Source: Levilactobacillus tangyuanensis
Lineage (GTDB): Bacteria; Bacillota; Bacilli; Lactobacillales; Lactobacillaceae
Assembly: GCF_003946545.1 (NCBI RefSeq)
Contig: NZ_RHOA01000008.1
Coordinates: forward strand, 1-64,000
Direction of reading: 5' to 3'
Length of the DNA: 64,000 nucleotides
Every line of letters begins with the position of its first letter. Positions within the stretch are counted from its first letter, which is position 1. Below are positions 28,880 to 36,611 of this stretch, in pieces. Below the pieces are notes generated by a model. It made no database searches. It was given only the letters and a program-made list of their open reading frames with translations, and had not been told where the DNA came from. The position numbers and the translations under genes were made by a program.

Positions 28880-28983
28880 TAGCGACCTAGAAATTCAGAC
28901 CAATTTTGAAAGTCACGGCATCATTGAAGCGGTGACCCTTTTGTAACTGTTGGTTAATAATTCGTTTGGATTGGCGATGAACC

Positions 28984-29913
28984 TTACTTGGCAGGGGTTA
29001 GGTAGTTAGCCCGTAATTGCTTCAATTGCGTGTTGGAAAGGCCTAAGCCCTTGTGTAAGAAGTTATCCATGTTACCATACTTGCTGTTAACAGCCTTGTA
29101 CATGGTGTTCAGGTAGGCCATCTTAACGCCATTAGTGGCCTTGAAGTTAGCGACAACGGTTGGCGTCAGGTCCTTGCCGGCGGCCTTCCAGCCAGCTTCC
29201 TGTTTGGCCAGGTTAGCCTTGTTGGTGCCAACGAGGTACGTGTTGGACTTTAAGTAATCTTGGGCGATGGCCTTCTTGTTGAAGTTTAAGGCAGAGAGAA
29301 CTAAGACGGTCCCCATACCCGCACGGTCCTTGCCGGCTGAACAGTGCCATAAGACGGCCTTGTTCTTAGGGTTCTTCAATAATTGATGGAAGAGAGACTT
29401 GTAGGCTTTCCGGCCTTGCGCGGTGGTGATGGCATCGTGGTAAGATTTTTCCATCATCTTGTCTGCGGCGTTCTTCTTGGAAAAGTCTGGGAAGGCCGCA
29501 AAGTTTTTGAAGACGTTGGCTTTGACTAATTTAACGCCTTTCATCTTAACGTCGGGACTCTTTTCTTGTTCGGCAATCGTCCGTAAGTCGACATCAGTTG
29601 CCACATGGTAAGTCTTAACGAGTTTCTTTTGGTCGGACTTGGATAAGGTCGAAAGGCCGTTAGAACGAATTAAGCGGTGGGCCTTAATCTTTTGACCATT
29701 CTTGTTGATGTAGCCGCCCAAGTCGCGGGCGTTAGAAGCCCCTTGCAACTTGATGTGGGTCGAGTGGGACTTGACCGTCTTGGCCTTGGTCCGCTTCGTC
29801 GTTTGGGTCGTCTTGGTCTTAGCGGCGGCCGTTACGGACATCAAGGGTTGTTGCCAACCTAACGTGGTGGTCAAAAGCAGGGCAGTCACTAAGGTACTCA
29901 TTCGTTTATTCAT
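28984..29913 (-). CDS. Secreted tyrosine/dual-specificity phosphatase
   Basis: A 309 aa exported phosphatase. The signal peptide covers about 1-31, then a Lys/Thr-rich linker (TKTTQTTKRTKAKTVK). The family opening NARDLGGY and the P-loop HCSAGKDRAG (Cys near residue 190) place it with the Y_phosphatase3/LipA-like enzymes, which act on phosphotyrosine or phosphoinositides. It starts at ATG 29913 behind GAGGAGGAG. An extracellular location is unusual for a Gram-positive phosphatase with no known extracellular phosphotyrosine. Monocistronic with its own terminator. Confidence 0.88.
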   Translation of the reverse strand: MNKRMSTLVTALLLTTTLGWQQPLMSVTAAAKTKTTQTTKRTKAKTVKSHSTHIKLQGASNARDLGGYINKNGQKIKAHRLIRSNGLSTLSKSDQKKLVKTYHVATDVDLRTIAEQEKSPDVKMKGVKLVKANVFKNFAAFPDFSKKNAADKMMEKSYHDAITTAQGRKAYKSLFHQLLKNPKNKAVLWHCSAGKDRAGMGTVLVLSALNFNKKAIAQDYLKSNTYLVGTNKANLAKQEAGWKAAGKDLTPTVVANFKATNGVKMAYLNTMYKAVNSKYGNMDNFLHKGLGLSNTQLKQLRANYLTPAK

Positions 29914-30069
29914 ATCACAAACTCCTCCTCTTATCTTGGTACAACCCCTAGGATAGCGATTCGATGTATGGCAATGATGTAGATTGTGTAAAGATAAGGG
30001 GCACGAAGGTGATTGGCGATAATAGCTATTATGAAAGGGCTATGAAATTGCGGTTAGGGAGCACCTTAC

Positions 30070-30099
30070 TTGACGTACGCACGTGCCGTACGCTATGAT
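30070..30099 (+). promoter_or_regulatory. Promoter with internal dyad operator of the toxin-antitoxin operon
   Basis: TTGACG (30070-30075), an 18 bp spacer, TATGAT (30094-30099). The spacer contains GTACG-CACGTG-c-CGTAC (30075-30091), a dyad placed where an antitoxin repressor would block polymerase. Confidence 0.7.
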
Positions 30100-30125
30100 G
30101 CTCATGTTCAGAAGGAGTGATTTTT

Positions 30126-30392
30126 GTGGATACCTATACCCCAACCAATGCTAGAAAAAATTTGTACGGCTTAATTAAAGCGGTTAATCTTCAAAAGAAG
30201 CCAGTTGTGATCGAACCCGCCAATGGCAACGATAAAGAGGCGGCGGTGTTAGTTAGTAAGCAGGACTGGGATTCGATTCAAGAAACCATTTATTTGGAAA
30301 ATGTCGGTGTGATGGACAAGGTGCGTGACCGGGAAAAGAGTTCAGCGGACGATTTTGAAAATATCGATGATGTCGATTGGGATTCTCTATGA
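30126..30392 (+). CDS. YefM/Phd-type antitoxin
   Basis: An 88 aa protein. The N-terminal half (TPTNARKNLYGLIKAVNLQKK ... AAVLVSKQDWDSIQETIYL, given by its ends) is the Phd/YefM DNA-binding fold. The acidic C-terminus (SSADDFENIDDVDWDSL) is the toxin-binding tail. GTG 30126 is preferred because AAGGAG (30112-30117) precedes it by 8 bp; the upstream GTG overlaps that site. The gene overlaps the toxin gene by four bases. Expected role: neutralise the toxin and repress the operon. Confidence 0.88.
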   Translation: MDTYTPTNARKNLYGLIKAVNLQKKPVVIEPANGNDKEAAVLVSKQDWDSIQETIYLENVGVMDKVRDREKSSADDFENIDDVDWDSL

Positions 30393-30652
30393 GCTATCAA
30401 GTTAAGTTTCAAAAGGCCGTCAAAGAAGACCTGAGAAAGATTAAACAATCTCATTTAAGGGAGACCTTTGAGGACGTTATTCGTGAGTTGAAGCGAGACC
30501 CATACGCGCCAACGCAGTCGCTAGAAAAATTACAACCGTACGCAGCTGGACGATATTCACGACGGATTAACAATCAACATCGGGTCGTCTATCGAGTAGA
30601 TGATGAGAATAAAATTGTCAGGATTTATTCAGCTTGGAGTCACTATGAGTAA
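30389..30652 (+). CDS. yoeB: YoeB-type mRNA interferase toxin
   Basis: An 87 aa basic protein of the Txe/YoeB family. The C-terminal block ...RRINNQHRVVYRVDDENK... ending in AWSHYE contains the Arg, His and terminal His-Tyr residues needed for ribosome-dependent mRNA cleavage (conserved positions inferred from the family). The start is ATG 30389, overlapping the antitoxin stop (ATGA), so translation is coupled. It is full length and appears intact. Confidence 0.92.
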   Translation: MSYQVKFQKAVKEDLRKIKQSHLRETFEDVIRELKRDPYAPTQSLEKLQPYAAGRYSRRINNQHRVVYRVDDENKIVRIYSAWSHYE

Positions 30653-30696
30653 TATTTACTGCGATTGGTTAATTATGACTTAAATAAGTGATTAAG

Positions 30697-30726
30697 GACG
30701 AGTTCGCTTGAACTCGTCTTTTTTTT
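30697..30726 (+). terminator. Terminator of the toxin-antitoxin operon
   Basis: GACGAGTTC-gctt-GAACTCGTC followed by eight T residues. Confidence 0.92.
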
Positions 30727-30791
30727 GCTGTTTGGGGAAATTTAGCAAGTGTTCGATGATCAATTTATCAATGACAAAATAATTTCGCTCC

Positions 30792-30836
30792 TTGACAATA
30801 TGTCGAAAAGACCTATACTTAATAAGTCGATACGAC
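30792..30836 (+). promoter_or_regulatory. Promoter and probable PadR operators
   Basis: TTGACA (30792-30797), 16 bp, TATACT (30814-30819). Two related dyads, GTCGaaaaGAC (30802-30812) and GTCGATACGAC (30826-30836), stand on either side of the -10, suggesting autorepression. Confidence 0.7.
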
Positions 30837-30854
30837 CTATTGAGGAGGGAGCGT

Positions 30855-31430
30855 ATGTACGAGTTATTAATATTAGGGTCATTAAGTACGCGGGATATGT
30901 CGGGTTATAAGCTCCGCCAGGTCCTGGAGAATGCCTTGGTTCCGCGGCGTAAGGTTTCCAATGGGGTGATGTACCCCCAATTGAAGAAGCTGGCGGCGGC
31001 CGGTGATATTGTCTTTTTGAACACCGAAGTCGATGCTCGGGGCAAGCGGTTGGCCCACATCACACCGCAAGGTCGGCAACATTTGCAAGAGTTGTTGGCG
31101 ATGCCGGTGGCCATGGATGCGAAGCGGGAGTCGGTGTATCGCTTCAAGTTCAAGGTGATGGCCGATGCCAGCCTGGCAGTGCAGGCTCAGATTATTAATG
31201 AATATAAAGCGGCCGTGTTGGAAGACTTGGCCAGCTATCAGCAAGTCACGCTTCATCTTCAGCGGAAGTTAGACGGGGAGGCCGATGAGGCTGCGGAGAC
31301 GATTGAATGGAGCATCCGCACACTGGACCTACAGATAACGACGAGTGAAGCCAAAGTCAAATGGAGCAATCAACAGCTGGCCAGCATTGAAGCGGCGGGC
31401 ATGAATGGAGGAAAGCAAGCGAATGAATAA
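30855..31430 (+). CDS. PadR family transcriptional regulator
   Basis: A 191 aa PadR regulator of the long subfamily. The N-terminal winged helix (LLILGSLSTRDMSGYKLRQV, then VSNGVMYPQLKKLAAAGDI) is typical, including the SxGxxYPxL motif. A Vir-like alpha-helical C-terminal dimerisation domain covers about 100-180. ATG 30855 follows GAGGAGGGAG. The stop overlaps the start of the drug exporter gene, so both are one transcription unit with presumed autorepression at the two upstream dyads. Confidence 0.9.
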   Translation: MYELLILGSLSTRDMSGYKLRQVLENALVPRRKVSNGVMYPQLKKLAAAGDIVFLNTEVDARGKRLAHITPQGRQHLQELLAMPVAMDAKRESVYRFKFKVMADASLAVQAQIINEYKAAVLEDLASYQQVTLHLQRKLDGEADEAAETIEWSIRTLDLQITTSEAKVKWSNQQLASIEAAGMNGGKQANE

Positions 31431-32979
31431 ATCAACACGGAATTGGATTGGGCTAACGGCCTTGTCATTAGGGGTCTTCATGGCCCTGTTGGACGTGACC
31501 ATTGTCAATGTGGCCCTGCCGACCATGGTGCGGGACTTTAACGAGTCCTTTAACAGTGTTCAGTGGGTCTTGAACGCCTACTCACTGGTCCTAGGGGTAA
31601 CCCTACTGATCGTTTCTAAGATTGGGGATATGTATGGCTTAAAGCGGGTCTTCGTGATCTCGCTGGCCGTTTTCGTCCTGGCATCGGCGGTCAATGGGTT
31701 CGCGCCTAATCTAATGATTCTGGATATCGGTCGTGGGGTCCAAGCCCTTGGGGGTGCCGGCATGAATGCGCTCGCCATGGCATTGGTTGCCGTGACCTTC
31801 CAGGGGAGTAAACGAGGCGTTGCCTTGGGAATCCTGGGGTCGGTCATTGGCCTGTCGTCAGCATCCGGTCCGTTAGTCGGCGGTTACCTGGTCGCTCAGT
31901 TCGGCTGGCGGTCAATCTTCTACGTCAATATTCCAATTGGGATTATTGCGATTATTTTAACCATGATTTACGTGGATGAGGTTCCCGACCTGAGTCGTAG
32001 CCAGCACATCGATTTCATCGGGATGATTCTCTCCGCCGGTAGCTTGTTTGCACTCATTTACGGCTTGATTCTAAAGGAAAGCCATCAACACTGGAGTTGG
32101 ACGAGTCCCCAAATGTTGGCCTGGTTCGGTTCCGCCATTATTCTCTTCGCCCTGTTTATCTGGGCGGAGCAGCGGATTAAAGAGCCAATGGTTAACCTGG
32201 CGATGTTCAAGAATCCCCATTTTGTCGGGACAGTCATGGTGGCCTTAGCCTTGGGTGCCGGGATTTATTCCTACAACACTTACCTGACGGCGTTAATGCA
32301 AAATTACATGGGGTACACGGCGCTGCAAGCCGGGACTCGGCAGTTGACCATCAGTATCTGGTCGTTAATCTTGGGGCCACTCACGGGGTACCTGGGTAAC
32401 CGGTATTCCAAGAAATGGATGATTAGTGGCAGCCTGTTCCTAGGTGGCATTGGCTTCTTGATGTTAGCGAATGCCATGACGGTGCAGGTTTCCTTCGCTC
32501 AGTTGTGGCCCGGGATGGTCCTCATGGGGATTACCAACGGACTCGTCAACCCACTCTTAAACAGCAGTGGGATGGAAGGCGTCCCCGTTCGTGAGATGGG
32601 GATGGCCTCCGGGCTGATCAACGTCTTTCGCCAAATCGGTGTGACGTTAGGGATCGTGTGCCTTGGCCTGGTTCAGAGTAATGTCTACGAACAATACCTC
32701 AATCAGCATATGGGTAAGGCGTCGATGTCCAAGGCTGCGGCAGCCGGTATTCATAAGGCCTTGGTCGAAGCCGGACCATTTTCCGGTCACGCGATTGCCT
32801 TTAGCGACCGGCTATCGAAGATGCCCTTTGGCCACGCCATTCAACAGATGGTCTGGCAGGCTTACGCTAACGGGACCCGTGCGGTCACGTTAACGGCGGC
32901 CGGAATCGTGGTCGTCGGCGGCATTTGTGCTGCTGTTCTGATGCGCAACCACCCGGTTAAAACGAGTCAACGAGACTAA
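31423..32979 (+). CDS. MFS drug exporter, EmrB/QacA (DHA2) type
   Basis: A 518 aa membrane protein with 14 probable transmembrane segments. LLDVTIVNVALPTM (about residues 20-33) is the DHA2 family motif. VIGLSSASGPLVGGYL near residues 142-157 is the antiporter motif C. It exports drugs or toxic organics by proton antiport. ATG 31423 overlaps the PadR stop codon, and GGAGG lies inside the end of padR. The PadR-exporter pair is a common inducible efflux module. Confidence 0.93.
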   Translation: MNKSTRNWIGLTALSLGVFMALLDVTIVNVALPTMVRDFNESFNSVQWVLNAYSLVLGVTLLIVSKIGDMYGLKRVFVISLAVFVLASAVNGFAPNLMILDIGRGVQALGGAGMNALAMALVAVTFQGSKRGVALGILGSVIGLSSASGPLVGGYLVAQFGWRSIFYVNIPIGIIAIILTMIYVDEVPDLSRSQHIDFIGMILSAGSLFALIYGLILKESHQHWSWTSPQMLAWFGSAIILFALFIWAEQRIKEPMVNLAMFKNPHFVGTVMVALALGAGIYSYNTYLTALMQNYMGYTALQAGTRQLTISIWSLILGPLTGYLGNRYSKKWMISGSLFLGGIGFLMLANAMTVQVSFAQLWPGMVLMGITNGLVNPLLNSSGMEGVPVREMGMASGLINVFRQIGVTLGIVCLGLVQSNVYEQYLNQHMGKASMSKAAAAGIHKALVEAGPFSGHAIAFSDRLSKMPFGHAIQQMVWQAYANGTRAVTLTAAGIVVVGGICAAVLMRNHPVKTSQRD

Positions 32980-32992
32980 AATAAGAGAGTGG

Positions 32993-33022
32993 GACAAAAG
33001 GCGGAACCGGGGGCCTTTTGTC
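32993..33022. repeat. Intergenic inverted repeat of the GTGGGACAAAA type
   Basis: GACAAAAGGC and GCCTTTTGTC, perfect 10 bp arms with a 10 nt loop, in a GAGTGGGACAAAA context. That word is frequent downstream of genes in lactic acid bacteria and related Firmicutes. It is followed by a regular terminator. Confidence 0.6.
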
Positions 33023-33052
33023 GCACGTTTCTGCTATGTAAATGGGTACACG

Positions 33053-33088
33053 AAAAAGGAGTCTGGGGTTTTGTCCAGACTCCTTTTT
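33053..33088 (+). terminator. Terminator of the PadR-exporter operon
   Basis: AAAAAGGAGTCTGG pairs with CCAGACTCCTTTTT. Confidence 0.9.
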
Positions 33089-33240
33089 ATATGACGAGAG
33101 GCTGATGATAATTGTCGAGTGAAAGGCGTGTTCATTTCGGGGAAATTGCCTTATTCTTATGAGTGGAGGGGCTTTACGGTCCATGGCCGAGACGACTTTG
33201 CTTTAACCAAGAGGGATGTCGGCCGTCCGCCGACTGCATG

Positions 33241-33278
33241 AAAAAGGCCGTCGCAAGTTGTTTCGGCTAGCAACGGCC
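33241..33278 (-). terminator. Terminator of the TetR gene
   Basis: On the minus strand GGCCGTTGC can pair with GCGACGGCC (one mismatch), followed by TTTTT. It lies just beyond the stop codon. Confidence 0.7.
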
Positions 33279-33286
33279 GGTTGACG

Positions 33287-33829
33287 TTAAACGCCCTTGG
33301 TAATTAGAGCCCACTGCCGCTCGAAACGTTCCTGATAGTCATCGTCGTTCCAGGTGTCCTTGAAGTTGGGCAGGGTGAAGATGGCGAAGACGGCCAGAAC
33401 GGCCTCGGCCTGGTCATAGGTGGCGGGATCGTACCCCATGATTTGATTAATCTCGGCGTAGGCACTGGTGAGAACGGATCGGAGCGCCCGCGGATTGTTG
33501 TCAACGTAGCGGGTATTGAGCGCGAACATCTGTGGATTGGTGTTGTAGGCGGTCTTCTTGGCATTCACAAAGGTCCAGAGCCATTGATGGAGCTGTTCGC
33601 GTTGTGGCAGGTGGGTATCAATCGTGATGCCTTGAAGCACCTCACGGTTGAACCAGGCCTTGGCGACGGCCTCCCAGAGGGCCTGCTTGTTATGGAAATG
33701 CTTGTAGAGGGCCGCGTGGGTCATTCCCAGCTGGCCAGCAATGTCGGCCAGCGTGACGTCGGTCTTCCCGGTTTCCATGATTAAAGTTTCTGCGACTTGA
33801 ATGATTTTTTCACGAGTATTTTGTGCCAT
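33287..33829 (-). CDS. TetR family transcriptional regulator
   Basis: A 180 aa regulator. The TetR HTH is clear: VTLADIAGQLGMTHAALYKH (about residues 24-43) followed by F-NKQALWEAVA. The C-terminal ligand domain (AYNTNPQMFALNTRY...) is of the YbjK/TetR_C type. The ribosome binding site in front of ATG 33829 is poor, which may keep the level low. It is divergent from the quinone-oxidoreductase-like gene. Four GTTAC/GTAAC half-sites between them are likely operators. Confidence 0.88.
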   Translation of the reverse strand: MAQNTREKIIQVAETLIMETGKTDVTLADIAGQLGMTHAALYKHFHNKQALWEAVAKAWFNREVLQGITIDTHLPQREQLHQWLWTFVNAKKTAYNTNPQMFALNTRYVDNNPRALRSVLTSAYAEINQIMGYDPATYDQAEAVLAVFAIFTLPNFKDTWNDDDYQERFERQWALITKGV

Positions 33830-33910
33830 AATTGTTTTGGTGGTCAGTCGGGTTCGCTGGCGCCAGCTCCTTTTTAGTCTTTATCCTAGTTTATCACAAA
33901 ATAGCCAAAA

Positions 33911-33981
33911 GTAACTTTATTTGACTTTTGTAACCAGCCTGGTAAACTAGTCCATAAGTTACAAATCAGATGAAAAGTTAC
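33911..33981. promoter_or_regulatory. Divergent regulatory region with four GTTAC half-sites
   Basis: GTAAC at 33911 and 33930 and GTTAC at 33958 and 33977. AAAGTAACTTT around 33908-33918 is a perfect short dyad. A promoter for the oxidoreductase gene is TTGACT (33921-33926), 16 bp, TAAACT (33943-33948), so the half-sites surround it. Confidence 0.6.
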
Positions 33982-34006
33982 TCAAGGATTTTAGGAGGAT
34001 GATCAC

Positions 34007-35014
34007 ATGCAGGCAGCGCAATTAGTAAAATACGACAAGCAGTTCCAGCTTCAGGTTCGAGAGGTAGCCGTCCCCAAGCCGGGTCCCGCAGACGTCTTAG
34101 TCAAGGTCAAGGCTGCCGCTGTGAATCCCGTGGATACGTTGATTGGGACGGGGAGCGTTAAGCTGATTCAAAACTACGCGATGCCCGTCACCATGGGGAA
34201 CGAATTCTCGGGGGTTGTTTCGGCTGTTGGGGATCAGGTTACGGACTTCCAACCCGGCGATGCCGTGTACGCCCGCATGCCCTTAGACAAGATTGGGGCC
34301 TTTGCGGAATATCTGGTGATTGAACAACAGTCCTTGGCCAAGATGCCAAAGAACTTGGACTTTGATCACGCGGCCGCTGTTCCTTTGACCGGTTTGACCG
34401 CCTACCAAGGACTTCACGAAGAGTTAGGTGCACATGCCGGGCAATCGATCATGATTCCTGGTGGCTCAGGGTCTTTTGGTCAAATGGCGATTCCCATCGC
34501 TAAGGAACTGGGGTTGAAAGTCAGTGTCAGCGGGAATGCGCGGGCCAAGGACAATGTCATGGCCATGGGTGCCGATCGCTACTTCGACTACCGTCAGGAA
34601 AATTACTGGGAACATCTGGAACCAGTGGACTACATCATCGACACTGTTGGCCCCAAGGAATTGAGCCACGAGCTCAGCGTGTTGAAGCCGGGTGGTAGGT
34701 TACTGTCACTGGTCATGGGTCCTAACCGGCGCTTTGCGACCGACCGCAACTTATCGTGGTTCAAGACGTTCCTGTTCTCCTTCGCCGGCAAGAAGATCGA
34801 CCGGCAAGCCCAGGAAGTGGGGGCTAGCTATCGGTTTATCTTTGTTCGTAGCGATGGGGCCCAGTTACGGGCCGTGACGACGCTGGTTGAACGGGAGAAT
34901 ATTTCACCGGCCATTGACCCAACCGTCTTCCACTTGGCTGACATTAACCAGGCCATTGACCTGGTTAATCATGGTCATTCACAGGGGAAGGTCCTCATCA
35001 AATTTGATGATTAA
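34007..35014 (+). CDS. Zinc-independent quinone oxidoreductase-like MDR protein
   Basis: A 335 aa NADP-dependent medium-chain reductase. The GroES-like N-terminal domain has AAAVNPVDTLIGTG. The Rossmann part carries GGSGSFGQMAIPIAKELG (about 150-167). No structural zinc Cys cluster and no catalytic Cys ligand are present, placing it with quinone oxidoreductases/enoyl reductases. ATG 34007 follows AGGAGG. Divergence from a TetR regulator suggests induction by an electrophile or quinone, an inference. Confidence 0.9.
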   Translation: MQAAQLVKYDKQFQLQVREVAVPKPGPADVLVKVKAAAVNPVDTLIGTGSVKLIQNYAMPVTMGNEFSGVVSAVGDQVTDFQPGDAVYARMPLDKIGAFAEYLVIEQQSLAKMPKNLDFDHAAAVPLTGLTAYQGLHEELGAHAGQSIMIPGGSGSFGQMAIPIAKELGLKVSVSGNARAKDNVMAMGADRYFDYRQENYWEHLEPVDYIIDTVGPKELSHELSVLKPGGRLLSLVMGPNRRFATDRNLSWFKTFLFSFAGKKIDRQAQEVGASYRFIFVRSDGAQLRAVTTLVERENISPAIDPTVFHLADINQAIDLVNHGHSQGKVLIKFDD

Positions 35015-35024
35015 TTGTTTAAAT

Positions 35025-35057
35025 AAAGGCCAAATCATTTTATGATTTGGCCTTTTT
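35025..35057 (+). terminator. Terminator of the MDR reductase gene
   Basis: AAAGGCCAAATCA pairs with TGATTTGGCCTTTTT. Confidence 0.9.
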
Positions 35058-35366
35058 GATGTGGTGAACCCTTGAGATGACAGAGACCGTCAGCCGACAC
35101 TTTGGCGCTGCCGTCGCTAGGCGGGCGCCCGATTCGGGGCGGCTAATAATTAAGACTGGTACTATCTTATCCTTTGGGAATGTTTACACAATTCAGCACT
35201 TTACCAACTCTGGTAGTAGTATTGGCCATTTATTAAGTTTATATTGTAACTAAAATAGCGTTCTTGTGGCCTTTGGTCAGAGAATACTGGTGAAAATTAG
35301 CCGATGGTTGGGACACAAAGGCTGTCCTGGTCAAAAAAGATCATTCTAAGAGAAAAGGGGTAAACG
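35058..35366 (+). other. Non-coding stretch upstream of the diguanylate cyclase gene
   Basis: About 300 bp without a credible gene. It is AT-rich around 35160-35270, where the promoter of the next gene must lie; a weak candidate is TAAAAT near 35251-35256. No clear hairpin or dyad was recognised. Confidence 0.35.
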
Positions 35367-36497
35367 ATGACTTGGTCGCATTGGCAGGTACCGCCATTTA
35401 TTACGGGCGTCTTTTTTATTTTGGGCGTCTTAACGCTCTACTGGGTATCGTACAACTGGCTGGTTTCTTGGGCTCACGTACGACGGGTTAAGGTCAAAGA
35501 TGATGTTATTAATACGTGGTATGGCGTGATTTATATGCTGGTCTTTGTTTTCAGCATTCAGGCCTTATTGATTGGCCAGAACAACGCCTGGCAATTCATG
35601 AATTTTCAACTAATCGCGATCATCTTCTGCGCGTACTTTCTCAACATTCATGTCTCTTACTTCTTTTTCTTCCCGATCGTCTTAGTCTATATGATATTCG
35701 ACGGGTCACTCGTCTACTGGCAGTCGTGGGCGCACGCGATCACGTTGATGATTTTCTTTACGTTACTGAATCTGATTCGGATTAACTGTCACGGTCGCCG
35801 GTGGAACCTAGCGATGTACCTGGGTGTGGCCCTGCCATTCGGGGCCCTCCTGTGGTTCTGGATGAAACTCAAGTACAATTTCTCTTGGGCAACCTACTGG
35901 CATGAGTGGCTGTACCTGGTCATCTTTGAAATTCTCTTGTACGTCTATGTGTCGATGCTGGCCCACGATAGCGAGTTAAAACTCCGGCTGGCCCAATTTG
36001 CCAGTCACGATGCGTTAACTCAGACGGGGAACTTTGCGGCGTACACGGCGGCAATTAAGGAATACTTCGAGGATAGCCAGTTGAATCGGCAGCCACTGAC
36101 CATGATGATGTTTGATGTCGACCACTTTAAGGCTATTAACGACACCTATGGTCACTCGACCGGGGATGTGGTCTTGCGGGAAGTGGCAGCCACGGTGCAG
36201 ACGGTGCTGTCCGCTAATGACGGTAACATCGAATTCTTCCGGACCGGTGGTGAAGAGTTTAATCTCTTATTCCCGGGCTATACCGCAGCGGAAACCGCGG
36301 TGGTCGTGAATCAGATCTTCCAGGCCGTTAATCACCTTGAGGTGCACACAGCAGGGACGGTCATTCAAGTCTCACTCTCGGTTGGCGTTTCGGCCGTTGT
36401 GGCTGAGGATCAATCGCCGATGGATCTCTTCAATCGGGTTGACCGCAACATGTATCACTCAAAACGTAACGGGCGGATGCGCGTGACGATTGCTTAA
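35367..36497 (+). CDS. Membrane diguanylate cyclase (GGDEF)
   Basis: A 376 aa protein. The N-terminal about 200 residues contain six or so transmembrane segments forming a putative sensor. The C-terminal GGDEF domain has MFDVDHFKAINDTYGH and an intact active-site loop G294-G-E-E-F298. The inhibitory RxxD site usually found just upstream is absent (the sequence there is NIEFFRT), so product inhibition is not expected. It should make c-di-GMP from two GTP. ATG 35367 follows AAAAGGGG. No EAL phosphodiesterase or PilZ gene is in the window, and the target is unknown. Confidence 0.92.
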   Translation: MTWSHWQVPPFITGVFFILGVLTLYWVSYNWLVSWAHVRRVKVKDDVINTWYGVIYMLVFVFSIQALLIGQNNAWQFMNFQLIAIIFCAYFLNIHVSYFFFFPIVLVYMIFDGSLVYWQSWAHAITLMIFFTLLNLIRINCHGRRWNLAMYLGVALPFGALLWFWMKLKYNFSWATYWHEWLYLVIFEILLYVYVSMLAHDSELKLRLAQFASHDALTQTGNFAAYTAAIKEYFEDSQLNRQPLTMMMFDVDHFKAINDTYGHSTGDVVLREVAATVQTVLSANDGNIEFFRTGGEEFNLLFPGYTAAETAVVVNQIFQAVNHLEVHTAGTVIQVSLSVGVSAVVAEDQSPMDLFNRVDRNMYHSKRNGRMRVTIA

Positions 36498-36504
36498 GCT
36501 TACG

Positions 36505-36533
36505 GGCGTTCCCATGGTGGGAGCGCCTTTTTT
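36505..36533 (+). terminator. Terminator of the diguanylate cyclase gene
   Basis: GGCGTTCCC-atggt-GGGAGCGCC with six T residues. Confidence 0.88.
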
Positions 36534-36611
36534 AGTTTGCCCAAGTTGAGATCGTTTACCTCAGTAGGCCGGGATCGTATACTTTTGCCAGGACGAATGG
36601 GGGTAAAGTGT

